Assembly (NCBI GenBank): GCA_014925825.1
Contig: JACGCK010000101.1
Coordinates: forward strand, 62,001-126,000
DNA length: 64,000 bases
Origin: Pholiota molesta
Lineage: Eukaryota; Basidiomycota; Agaricomycetes; Agaricales; Strophariaceae
Direction: 5' to 3'
Under the pieces are notes generated by a model, which saw nothing but the letters and a program-made list of their open reading frames with translations, did no database searches and was not told the origin of the DNA. The position numbers and the translations under genes are program-made. Below, one piece after another: positions 36,797 to 47,047 of this stretch. Numbering within the stretch: position 1 is the first letter of the stretch; the number at the start of each line of letters is the position of its first letter.

Positions 36797-37666
36797 AACG
36801 TCTCCTTGTGGGTGATTGGGGTTCTCATAGATGATGACTTAGATTTTTAGATTTGGGATTGGGTAAACTGGTCAACTATTTATTATGACTGAATATGCAG
36901 CACTTCAAATGTATAAGAGTGACACCTAAAAATTTTATCTGGTATTTCTTTGTATTTGTTTCTCGGACGGCGTTCATTCCGTTATTCTAAAGGGATTGTT
37001 GGGAAATTGTAAAACCTGAGTGATTGAGGAAGGCGGCTCCAAGGCGGCTCATATGCGAGGAGCATTGAATTCTGCAGGAGCTCTCGTCGGCCTCATATGT
37101 ATATACATATTCAAAATCCGAAATGAGCAGCACATAAAATGTCTATGAAAAGCACTTTGTTATTGGTCATGTTCAACTGCTGAAATCCTGCTTCAACTTC
37201 TTAATCATTCTGGGAATCTAGTTACAAGCACAAGAGCTCAAGCATTAATCCTCATGCCATTTTATCAAGTACTTGCTCAGTTTTAAGAGCTACCTGACAG
37301 AGCACCATGGAAGAAATAGTGAATTTGGATCCGACGCATCTAGACGCCCAAGAAACGCCGTCGATCTACGTAGTGCACGGCTGAGTGATGAGCGCCGGCC
37401 CGGTTCATGGCTGCTATAATTAGCCCCAACTGAACTCGTTGGACTCGCCAGGTGTGTACATACGCTTGTGATGTAACTGTCATGTTGTTGTCCTCACTTC
37501 TGCTTAACATGGACAACTATTGTTTATCAGCCTTCCCTGTTTAAGCTTCAATTCACACGACAAAGTGCGATGGCTTGAAGTACGCTGCTTGTTCTGTTCC
37601 TGTTGTCCTCAAGGCTGGCTTCAACCGTCACACACTCCAGCGATTTCATCTCCGGCAGCTGAGAAC
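36797..37666. other. Intergenic with P450 B promoter and 5' leader
   Basis: No gene. The last 90 bases (about 37580-37666) resemble the leader of P450 C on the other strand (GTCCTCAAGGCTGGCTTCAACC type sequence), so leader and gene were duplicated together. Confidence 0.5.
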
Positions 37667-40084
37667 ATGTCTTCAGATTCAACTGGCTTTGCTTCCGAGC
37701 TGCTGGGTGGTTTACGAGGTCATATAAGTATTCCAGGCGTCCTTTCTGCATTCCTTGTCGTATTCCTTATATCCAAAGCGTTGAAATATCCTCAAGGTCT
37801 AAAGGTCTGTAATTATCATCCTACAATACCGGGTGCTCCTGATCAACATACGATCGCCTCTCTCAAGGCGGTCAGCCATATTCCAGGCTTCCGTGTCCTA
37901 TTTCACCCTTTCAGTCTACCGGGACTCTTGCTCCCAACAACATGGTGGAACCCGGGCCTCTATTTTGTGTGGAACTGGCGGCATACTTGTGAGTATACAG
38001 CCTTCGACTTCTGTGGTGCTCATAATACAACATTATGGACAGTATATAAGCGTTATGGAAATGACACCATCTCTCTCGTTCCACTCTTTGCTGGACCGCC
38101 GGCCTTCTATACCTCCAATATCGATGTCACCAGACAGGTAGCGTCTAGCAGTGGAGGGCGAAGTTTTGCGAAGCCAGATTCGATTAATCGTACACTTCTG
38201 TGTGTGCTTCCATCTTTACTGATTCCAATTTTCTTGATTATTCAAATCCTGAATTATGAGCCAGCATCTGGGGAATGAATCTTCTCACAGCCAACGGAGA
38301 TGTATGGCGGAAACATCGTCGAATTATGGGTCCCGCTTTTAACAGCAAATTGTGCGTACACTTCATATGTTACCGCTTTCGAGAATAACTTCGCTTACGC
38401 CATTGTGTAGGTTCGAAATGGTATGGCGAGAAACCCTGTCAACGTATCGCGAAATGGTATTGGAGGAGGGTTGGACAGATAAGAAAGAAATCAGCCTGCC
38501 TGCAGTACAAGGGTTGACTTTTAAGGTGGGTTGGCTGTTCAAAATTTGAACTGCATTCACGTCCATATTTACTCTGAAACGGCCTTCGATTTAGCTGGCA
38601 CTTTTGATCATAGGAAGATGTGGATTCGGCTTTCCATTTACCTGGTCGGAAACACCAAGGGCAGTCGATGCGCGGATGTCCGTGCAAGAGGCACTACGCA
38701 TCGTTGTAGACTCCTCTACGATCTCGCATCTGCTCCCCAAATGGGCTTGGCAGAATTTACCATTTAAAAGGTAGGCAGCGCCCGCTTAGCTCTATATATA
38801 CGTTTAAGTTGATATCTTGTTCTGGTTCCTTTTATAGATTGAAGGAGTTCTCCGATGCCCATAACGAGCTCATGGGGTTTATGCAGACACAAGTAGCAGA
38901 GCGAAAGGCTGAGTTGAGTGGACGCGGATTGGATGGGCCAAGCAAAATAGGCGACGATGCATTTTCGCTGCTAGTCAAAGCCAATGAGGACGAAGGAGGG
39001 AAGTTTAAGTTGGACGATGAAGAGGTGGTGAGTTCGTTTCATAGACCGTTCGGATTGCTATCGTCAAGTCATTAAATGGATTCTGATTAGATTGGTAACG
39101 TCTTTATCATGCTCTTTGCAGGGCATGGTGAGTATTCACGTACCTTTGCAAGTGAGCGCGTGATATAACAGCTTCGAACGCAATTCAGAAACTACTGCGC
39201 ATACCCTTGCCGCGACCCTAGGCTTTCTTGCCCTCCACGACGATATACAAGAAGACATTCATCAGCATATCATCTCAGTCGTTGGGAATAATCGTGACCC
39301 AGTTAGCCATAATCTCATCGTTCTACTTGTGTATCCTAATACTAAATACTAATATCCATTTCCTGGACCTATGAGGATTATGGAAAACTTGACAAAGTGC
39401 TTGCGGCCTTTTACGAAGCCTTGAGGTTCTTTCGTGCGTATACTTGTACCCTTGTCAACATATCTCCGAGTGCTCATATCAATCAAGCTTCCGGATATAT
39501 GATGGTTCGAGAAGCTTTTGAAGACACGGTACTCGAGATTCCCAACCCTGACGGAGAAGAGGGGAGTAAGATCGTGCCCGTACCCAAAGGAACCCAGGTC
39601 CTGGTAGATATGATTGGCGTTCGTGAGTGTACATTTCCCTTCTGGATATTCGATACATCTACAATTTCAACGCTCACCACTGATGTGCAAAAGAATACAA
39701 CCCAAGGTATTTCGACAATCCCGGAGAATATCGACCGTCGAGGTGGTATGGTGTCTCCAATGAATCCGAAGCATTTACTGCTTTCAGTATCGGTCAGTGC
39801 ACACCCTCAAATCTTTCTCCGCCATTGAATATATCGGCCGTGCTAACGGGGACGATCATTTCAAATTCATACTAGGTCCCCGCACGTGTATTGGTCGCAA
39901 ATTTGCTACGACTGAGGCGGTTTGCTTCCTGACAATGCTGCTTAGGGAGTACAAAGTTCAGCCTATCCTGCAAGGCAAGGAGGGGAAGGAAGAGTGGAAG
40001 AATAGGGTGATAGATGCGAAGGTTATGCTCACGCTTGGTATCAAGGACGTTCCTGTCAAGTTTGTTCGTAGGGGGAAAGATTGA
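37667..40084 (+). CDS. Cytochrome P450 B
   Basis: The start at 37667 (MSSDSTGFASELLGGL) matches the paralogue P450 C. The N-terminal anchor is VLSAFLVVFLISKAL. After many introns the readable blocks are WNWRHT, RYGNDTISLVPLFAGPPAFY, WGMNLLTANGDVWRKHRRIM, LALLIIGRCGFGFPFTWSE, RLKEFSDAHNELMGFMQTQV, the I-helix FAGHETTAHTLAATLGFLAL, the K-helix ALRFF (ExxR within YEALRFF), YNPRYFDNPGEYRPSRWYG and the haem loop FSIGPRTCIGRKFATTEA with its cysteine. The C-terminus is VPVKFVRRGKD. All parts of a working P450 are present. One acceptor site looks damaged: the intron before DYGKLDKV ends CCTGG where P450 C has CCTAG; an AG nine bases later (ATGAG) would restore the frame and skip three residues (TYE). 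Confidence 0.86.
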
Positions 40085-40596
40085 ATGGTGAATATTTGAA
40101 TCTGAATCTCACTGGTGTAAAATCTTATATGTCATTGTACTTGTATGAGTTAAATTTCCTTGTATTAGTTAGATTGCTTGTAGTCAGTATTTGGTCTATC
40201 TCAGAAACTGAGAGTTTGAAAGAAATGGTTTTGAATCTTGAACAATACCTCCGAAAGCGATAACAAGTACATTCCTGCAGAGTGCGCATTTGTTCTCAAA
40301 AAGAATGATTGGCATGAGGATGTTTGATTCCTAGGATCCTGATTTTATATGCCGCGGAGGATCCATGTAAATTGAATTTATTCATACCATCATGAAGCCT
40401 ACGTATTATGTTTCGAATAGTAAGTAAACCAAAAAAATATGACTCGAGATTCGGTGTATGGTCTATGTTATACGACAGAAGTGGAAATCGGCGAGTTGGG
40501 TATATGGCATTAAAATATCTCGCTATGATCTTGCTATGATCTATCTGGCAAGCCAACTTCAACATATCTCCAATCGCGTTGTTGCGCCGTATACTC
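40085..40596. other. Intergenic between convergent genes
   Basis: AT-rich, no gene. It lies between the P450 B stop and the stop of the membrane-anchored protein. Confidence 0.5.
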
Positions 40597-41686
40597 CTAA
40601 AGGATGTCAGATCTATTCCCGCAGCCAGCGAAGAACATATTCACCTCAGGTAGTGGCCCTCTCATGACATGGGGCATCTCATAGTTCCCCGCCTCGGCAC
40701 TCGTTGGATCCCCTGATGGCAGAGGCTCGAACTTGTTCTTATCATACCGCCCCTTCGCAATTTTTATCGTGACCCAAATTCCCCACAGGCTTATCAGTAG
40801 TGTGGGCACACCAAACCCAATCCCCATTCCGAGGCCGATCTTGTTATCGGATGTTAGACCTTTAGAGGATGAGGTTGCAGATGGCTGGACCGTGGCACCA
40901 CTACCTCTATCTCCCGCCGAAGTCGCTGTAGTCCCAGTTGCCGCAGACGTTGCTGTAGAAGTTGGTAATGTGATGGTCAGTGAGGCTGTTAAGCTTCCGG
41001 TGGGGAGGGTGATTGAGGATAGGGTTTCCCTCGGAGCAGGTATGGCTGCAAAAATTGAGTTATCGTATGCAACATCGAGCGGCCACATAACGATCTTCGA
41101 AAGAGAATATTTGGCACTTCAGCTTTACTATGCGATAACGATCATGCTTACTGGAGTGTTATTCGTCGCCGACCCTCCCATAACATTCCAAGTATACCGG
41201 AACGATGAGTCTGGAGAGATACTAACGCCGGCATCAATGGGCGCCTATTCAGCAATTGAGGGTAACAACGACAATAAACTTACAGAATGTAGGTACTAGT
41301 ACCAGAAGTTTGAACCTCGTTGACATACCAGTTGATGGTATTGGTGGTTTGTATGATATTTTGGGGAACAGCGCCTATTGGATCCCCTCCTGGCCATGTT
41401 AGGTACGTCGAATATCGTAGATTTTGTATCATGTAGCTGTCCGGCCCCGCGCTCTGAGTGATGTACCACTATGAACATAAGGGCGTAAGTACTTCATTGT
41501 CTTGTAGATGGGGAGGAGGATGCCTGACAAGGCCGTGAGAGAGGAGACGATACTGACCTTTTGTTCTGTGTTCCCTGAATATTCCCAAGCATATAGAGGA
41601 CTACCAGCGCCAGCGTCGTTGGGTTGGAGGCACGTTTTCTGTGTATAGGCACAGAGAAAGTAGAAGCCATTCAGAATGGCTGACAT
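40597..41686 (-). CDS. Membrane-anchored protein with beta-trefoil-like ectodomain
   Basis: I do not recognise an exact family. The start at 41686 (MSAILNGFYFLCAY) is the first in-frame ATG after the TATA box. The N-terminal part has repeated, ricin-B-like phrases: NGFYFLCAYTQKTCLQPND, LYAWEYSGNTEQKWYITQSA, DSYMIQNLRYSTYLTW, which look like units of a beta-trefoil lectin. After two further introns comes SSFRYTWNVMGGSATNN and IVMWPLDVAYDNSIFA. A Ser/Thr-rich stalk (TLPTSTATSAATGTTATSAG) follows, then one helix (IGFGVPTLLISLWGIWVTI) with a basic stop (KIAKGRYDKNK) and a short acidic cytosolic tail. No cleavable signal peptide is clear, so the topology is inferred from the stalk and stop-transfer charges. 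It could be a cell-surface sugar-binding receptor. Confidence 0.6.
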
Positions 41687-41758
41687 TTGCAGTTGAGACA
41701 GAAAGAAAGATGATGAGAAAACGGACAGCGGCCGCGTACTCACGTTGCCTCGAAGAAG

Positions 41759-41768
41759 TTTTATATAA
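41759..41768 (-). promoter_or_regulatory. TATA box of the membrane-anchored protein gene
   Basis: On the minus strand this reads TTATATAAAA, about 73-82 bases before the ATG at 41686, a distance like that of the two F-box-like genes. A 27-bp inverted repeat arm begins four bases upstream. Confidence 0.55.
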
Positions 41769-41771
41769 TTA

Positions 41772-41973
41772 CGGCTGCACAGCTACAGCATATTTGAGGC
41801 GATGCAGGTGAAAGACGGTAGACCAGCACCCTGAATCTTCGTAACTGTCCCAATCAGTCGGGCCCGTTCAACTAAAATGGGACAGCTGAAAGAGCTGGGA
41901 GGAGACTTATGTTCGTAAGTACCAATGAGCGCTGGGAACTCAAGCTCTCAAATATGCTGTAGCTGTGCAGCCG
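41772..41973. repeat. Perfect 27-bp inverted repeat
   Basis: Arms at 41772-41798 and 41947-41973 are exact reverse complements (left arm begins CGGCTGCACAGC and ends ATATTTGAG). The 148-base spacer contains the first copy of the direct repeat described at 41821. The pair lies just upstream of the TATA box and could form a hairpin. Confidence 0.85.
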
Positions 41974-42095
41974 AAAGACCAGCTCCCTGAATCTTCATAA
42001 ATGTCCCAATCAGTCGGGCCCGTTCAACTAAAATGGGACAGCTGAAAGAGCTGGTAGACTTAGGTTCGTACCAATGAGCGCTGGGAACTCAAGCT
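41821..42095. repeat. Direct duplication of about 120 bp
   Basis: Copy 1 covers about 41821-41947 and copy 2 about 41977-42095. They share GACCAG, CCTGAATCTTC, GTCCCAATCAGTCGGGCCCG and the ending CCAATGAGCGCTGGGAACTC. Copy 2 has a few short deletions. One inverted-repeat arm sits between the two copies. Confidence 0.85.
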
Positions 42096-42176
42096 CAAGG
42101 CTTGCTGGGAATTATTCAATTCAGAATATTCCGAGCTTCAAAAGTGTTCATCATCGCCCGAGGCGGCCCGACGCCT

Positions 42177-42324
42177 TCTGAAATCTGAAGTTTCTGAGCT
42201 TCGAAGCGTGAAATCACTGCAGAATTCAAACGCACAAAAAAAAGATATATTCTGAAATCTGAAATTTTTGAACTTCGAAGCGTGAAATCACTGCAGAATT
42301 CAAACGCATAAGAAAAAGATATGT
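42177..42324. repeat. Tandem repeat, two units of about 74 bp
   Basis: Units start at 42177 and 42251 with TCTGAAATCTGAA and share GCGTGAAATCACTGCAGAAT before an A-rich end. The repeat runs up to the 3' side of tRNA-Thr. Confidence 0.85.
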
Positions 42325-42337
42325 TGGCTGTTGTGAA

Positions 42338-42420
42338 TTCCCTCTAGCCGACTTGAACGACTGACCTCGTCATACACAATTGTGTACTAGTGACGCGCTC
42401 TACCACTGAGCTAAGAGGGA
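42338..42420 (-). tRNA. tRNA-Thr (anticodon AGT) with 11-nt intron
   Basis: Acceptor arms TCCCTCT and AGAGGGA pair fully. D-arm AGCTCAGTGGTAGAGCGC, anticodon stem CGTCA/TGACG around CTAGTA...A, and T-arm AGTCG TTCAAGT CGGCT. The intron CACAATTGTGT starts one base after the anticodon, at the usual place, and is itself nearly palindromic. Confidence 0.92.
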
Positions 42421-43132
42421 CGTGTTAACAATTAGCACGTGTGACATTCACAAGCGTCATAGTACTGGGTACTATGAATCTATCCCCAACCCCGAACAGC
42501 CCCGAACACCTGGCTGTTGATTCAATGCCCAACGCATCCAGCAATGCACAATGGATTTTGAATAGATTTCGAGTGTTCTGAACTCACTTTCTTCCCTCAA
42601 GGTAATTCTGAGAAAATTTTCCGCGAAATTCTGCAGGTTGTCAACATCAATCACGCGGGGACGCGACCAACCGCGGCAAGCGCCTCGTGTAATAACACCA
42701 CGATGACAACTAACCAAGGCGGGCAACGTCGCGGTAAAAGCCATTCGTCGCTCCTTTCCTCTCTTGAACATACTAGCTCCTACATTCCCTCTACAATCCT
42801 TAATAGCGACCTTCGCGTACTGGCCTCGCTTACCAGCTGCTCACTAGTAATGGAACTCGGCTGGAGCTTCGTGCGCATGTTTAGCAGGGGATCTCGGGCA
42901 ATGTAGGGAATAGGTATGTCCTGGTAATCAGTATGTTCTCATCGAGCAATGTGGACCACTCATTCGATGATACGGATGGCATAAATCACATCGATACCAC
43001 CAACAAGTTAAGCTTCACCTCCACTCGTTGAACAGGAAATACATTTCATTGCATCGTGCTATATGACACTGGCGGCTGTCACTGCGTCTCATCTACGTTA
43101 TGTTGAAACACTGGCTCGCCAACCACAGAGAA
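42421..43132. other. Intergenic, no gene supported
   Basis: Between tRNA-Thr and the esterase start. A minus-strand frame at 42472-42771 has no motif and no splice partner. Confidence 0.45.
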
Positions 43133-44734
43133 ATGTCGATATCTGCTTCCTCTGCCAGTATCGCAATCGCACTGGTTATGGCCACTGCCCATTCGCTGTT
43201 TCCAAGGAGGACGATAAATGCATTCCGACATCACTCTGCTATGTATGCTGGATACACCGCAACTTGGATATTCTTCTCATCTCTGGTAGACTCCCCTGGC
43301 ATGATAGACTTTCGAGCAATATGTGCTCGTTCAAATTTGGTTACCCAACTGCATACGCAGTTTGACTAACCTCCAGTCATCGGCGCTCAATCTCGGGCCA
43401 CACACGACGTCTCCCTTCGCAGCCATTGGAGTGTCTATTGACAACGCCCCCCTTTTTTACGGCGAATGCTTCGATGGGGCTCAATCCAATCCCTATCTCT
43501 CCAACGCCTTCCGAGTCCGCCGTTCGTGGAGCTTAACGTTGAAGGGTCGGCGAACAATCACATCAACTTGGAGAGTATTACTCTGAACTCTGTGGCCGAC
43601 TACTTTCAAGGGTACTCAACGTCTCGGGTGACACGTATCTAGCATGCTATACTCCATCCATACGAGCCTTCCAAGCTCGTATTTCAGTTTATTGGAGACT
43701 CTTTTTCTTCTGTAAGATCTTGATCTACACTGCCCTTCGTTCGTCTTACATGACAGTTCAACCAGGGATATCTCCTTCCTATGGGCGTCGACCAGGCGTG
43801 GACACTCCTCGTCGGACAGCGGTATGGAGCAGAGCAACGTATCAACGCAGCCCCAGGAGCAGCTTTGACTGTAAGTACTAGTCACCGCGCGCACCGAATG
43901 TAACCTCTTATGCGACTGATTTTTTTCCCAGGATATTCCTTCATATGGAAACGTGCACGGTATCTCCTATCAATACTTCAAAGTGCTCTATTCTCGTATA
44001 TCAATATTAACGAACAAGACAGAGTGCTAATGATGCTAATCCTTCGACAGGTCGAAGATACTAACTACTATCATTCGACTGATCACAACTTCACTACACC
44101 CTGGGACTTCGCGCGCGATCAACCCGCTGCAACACATGTAGTCATCCACATTGGGTTTGTGAACATTCCATCTTCGTCAGTGCTTTCATGACGAGTGTTT
44201 TAGGGCAAACGATTCCGCGCAGAATGTCCCGGCTGCGCAATTTGTACAAGTAGGAGTCCGGAAGGTCAACTGTTGTACGGTCGGGATTAATTTGGGTAAA
44301 TTCACAGGTCTATTCCAATTTCTTGGCTCGTATTCGGAACTCATATCCTTATCAACCGATTTTGATGTTTACACCAGTCCGTTTTCTTTCTCTTCCACCC
44401 GGGTTATCAGAATTGACTCGTCTAGACAGTGGGGTTGGCCAAACGTCGATGGCAACGTCTACTACTACTACCAAGGCCAATACCAGGAAGTTCTCAGCAC
44501 AAGGTTCATATGAGAGCATTCCGCAGCGTAACGGACGTGAATAGGAATGTACAAGGGGACAATAACATCTTCCTCGATGATGCCACGGGATGGGTTTCCT
44601 ATGAAGATGTCTTCCCCGACAGTTTGCATCCTACGGTGGATGGACAAATCAAAATCGCGAACGAATTCACTGCTTGGTTGGAAAAATGGGGCCTTCACCG
44701 AAGTAGCGTACGAAAGGGCACTTTCATGTCATAG
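43133..44734 (+). pseudogene. SGNH/GDSL carbohydrate-esterase-like gene, frame broken
   Basis: The ATG at 43133 opens a signal-peptide-like start (MSISASSASIAIALVMATAH). The catalytic part is well preserved across introns: block I FIGDSFSSG with the nucleophile Ser (exon ends at 43711), LLPMGVDQAWTLLVGQRYG, INAAPGAALTDIPSYGN, block III HVVIHIGANDSAQNVP, ILMFTPWGWPNVDG and block V VFPDSLHPTVDGQIKIA with Asp and His. The layout recalls CE2-type deacetylases with an N-terminal sandwich domain. In the N-terminal half, however, the homologous-looking pieces (LNLGPHTTSPFAAIGVSIDN, then PFFTANASMG, then VELNVEGSANNHINLE) fall in three frames, and between EVLSTR and SVTDVNRN the frame breaks again. 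With three or more breaks it is either decaying or poorly assembled. Confidence 0.6.
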
Positions 44735-44907
44735 ATGAGTCGATATTTGTTATTGCATATGTGTGGACCATAATTTTCTACCTTTAGTAGTTAACGAGAC
44801 AGAAGACGATGTGAAAATAAGACATAATAAATCCGAAGTGATTACGAATAAATTGGGTGTGTCTAAAAACGATATTCGTGTGTGGAGAAATGGGCATTAC
44901 GCTTTAT

Positions 44908-46449
44908 CTATGCAGATAAATACGGGGTTCTAACGGCAATGCTAAAACTGCTCTTCAATGACGAAACAAAATTAGAGATCTCGCCATTCGAAAGAGCGAA
45001 CGGTGTTAAAGTGGTGGTGTGTGATAGTTTGGCTGTCTTTAGACAACGCTTATAATGCATTTTCCTGCCATTGACGAAACCGTTGAATATGTTCTGACGC
45101 CAGTCCGAGGGTGAGGTAGTTTCGACTAGCAGGATAGTGAGGTTTGGAACTTGGGGCTGCGGTTTGTCGCTATCGTAGAAGCGAAAGGGATGGATAAGAC
45201 ACTTCAACAAGGTTGACAGACCACCGTTATCGTACACCTTCAGGCACGTCAATGACCGCAGAGCATCAAAACAAAGGCCAATGTCGTAGTCGGATATGAA
45301 GACGGAGTGGAGCTCGAGCATCTGGATGCTACAATTCGAAGCTTTGACAAGGCGAACGATGTCATCTCCGGTGGCAATATAGATATAGCGGTTTCCAATG
45401 CCTTTTATCTTGGGGGCATAAGAAGCCAGCCTGAAAGTCACCAGAGCTGGAAGGTTGAAGTAAGACAGCAGCGCCGTCGTCCTGTCCCCACCAATCAACA
45501 CAAGGTGTCCCAACTGAGGGAACAGCATCCTTGCCGTCGAGGAATCTCTTTGATGCGGACAGTTCAGGTGACAGCTCCAGTGCTGCGAATGGCATGCCAA
45601 AATCAAGGTTTTGAGGGATGTACACGGCGCGAGAGCCCGAACGAGATCAGATGAATGAGCAAACACGTCGTCGACATGGAGGTACTCCAGCTCCTTCGGA
45701 AAAGTAAGATTCGAAATTGCCAGATATCCCTTGACATTTATCGTCAATCGTCGAAGAGACCTCAAGGGCTCGAGTGACACTGCCTCAGCAAGATGGTTTG
45801 GGGTTCGAAATGGGCCGAGATCTGAAGCGTCTATGACAAGTTCATGGAGCCCCTCCCAGAACTGGTTCAGATGGTTTCTCAAAAATGATGGGACGCATTG
45901 GGGTGAGATATACAGTCTGGTCAATGACTTTCGGTATAACGCCAGTCGTACATCAATCATGGCCTTCGACTTTGGGTGGCGTCCGGATCTACTGAAACCC
46001 GCATTAAGAACGCAGGCAACGTGGGTATTCTGGAATGCGGCCTTCACCATGCGTGCTACAAAATGTTGATTGAACGGTTCCTCCAAGAAAACCGGAACGT
46101 CCTTGAGTAAATCTCTGGGCATGGTCAACACTGCGTGCCGCCATATGCGCGAAACTTGAGCACAAGAAAGCACGTCGTTTGTAGAGGACATGAAGCTGAA
46201 TATCTTCTTCCAGATCTCAGGTGGTACGCGAGTCAGAGCGGACCTCAGAGAAACATATTCTGCCCTTCGTCGGCGGAGGAATACGAGCATTTGGGAGTCA
46301 GGTATGTGGTACCCTTGTCGAATAGGTTCGCTCATTTCTAGCTCGATGTCTAGAAAACGGAGGACGTGATCGATTATTTCAATCCTTGACGTGATATCTC
46401 GTCCAGCGATAGGTCCCTTTGGGTGTCGGAGAAGGTATGTAGGGATCAT
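44908..46449 (-). CDS. F-box protein with leucine-rich region, single exon
   Basis: About 513 residues without introns. The first ATG in the frame is 46449 (MIPTYLLRHPKGPIAGRD). A coiled N-terminal part leads to a clear F-box, LTRVPPEIWKKIFSFMSSTN then VLSCAQVSRIWRHAVL. The rest shows irregular leucine-rich units (LRRLTINVKGY, LKTLILACHSQ, LTCLKVYDNGG). This is the common Agaricomycete F-box architecture for SCF ubiquitin ligase receptors and differs from the three shorter, intron-bearing F-box-like genes at 9-17 kb. No substrate can be inferred. It converges on the esterase gene with 173 bases between stops. Confidence 0.8.
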   Translation of the reverse strand: MIPTYLLRHPKGPIAGRDITSRIEIIDHVLRFLDIELEMSEPIRQGYHIPDSQMLVFLRRRRAEYVSLRSALTRVPPEIWKKIFSFMSSTNDVLSCAQVSRIWRHAVLTMPRDLLKDVPVFLEEPFNQHFVARMVKAAFQNTHVACVLNAGFSRSGRHPKSKAMIDVRLALYRKSLTRLYISPQCVPSFLRNHLNQFWEGLHELVIDASDLGPFRTPNHLAEAVSLEPLRSLRRLTINVKGYLAISNLTFPKELEYLHVDDVFAHSSDLVRALAPCTSLKTLILACHSQHWSCHLNCPHQRDSSTARMLFPQLGHLVLIGGDRTTALLSYFNLPALVTFRLASYAPKIKGIGNRYIYIATGDDIVRLVKASNCSIQMLELHSVFISDYDIGLCFDALRSLTCLKVYDNGGLSTLLKCLIHPFRFYDSDKPQPQVPNLTILLVETTSPSDWRQNIFNGFVNGRKMHYKRCLKTAKLSHTTTLTPFALSNGEISNFVSSLKSSFSIAVRTPYLSA

Positions 46450-47047
46450 TTTGGATAGGGATATGCAATTGTCCAGGTTACGAAAATGGGGGAAACAAGC
46501 AAGGAGTTGAAGGACGGGATGCGATAGCAAGAGCGCGCTTACAACAGCCTCGCGACACTCTTATTATATACCTCACGGTGCTGAGAAAACGACTCAAAGG
46601 GAATTGTGGCCCTCAGCTGTGCCACTTTTGTTATACAAAGAAATGAGAAGTCTAACTTCATATGGTATACCGTTTCGAGGCCATTTTGCTTTGGTGCCAC
46701 TTGGTGCTTGAAATAAAGCAATAAAGTCGTTGTCGCCCCTTCGATCTTAATCTCCTGCCTAATCAACAAATTCTGCATCATTGGCCCACTCAAGGCGCAT
46801 GAAATCACATCTCGGAACTGACGCAGTATAAATAGACAGACTGCCACTCACTTGCCCTTTTAGTTTACAAAGAGCTTTACGCTTTCTAAATATAGAATCT
46901 GTTACTTTATTCAGAAATGATTTGCTTTCTACAACGGTACTCCAGCACATAGGATGCATCAGAGTTAGCTGTATTAATCGTATACAAAACTATACAAACG
47001 TCTTTCATTTCCATCATCCGTCATGAGCCCCATTCCAAAATGATTCT
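46450..47047. other. Intergenic, no gene supported
   Basis: Between the F-box promoter side and the ADH 3' end. Short frames only. Confidence 0.5.

Noticed and set aside
41687..41743. N-terminal extension of the membrane-anchored protein (STRPLSVFSSSFFLSQLQ)
   Set aside because: The frame opens with GTG, not ATG; the first ATG fits the TATA distance.
46450..46530. 27-residue extension of the F-box protein
   Set aside because: Starts at TTG; the ATG at 46449 is used instead.
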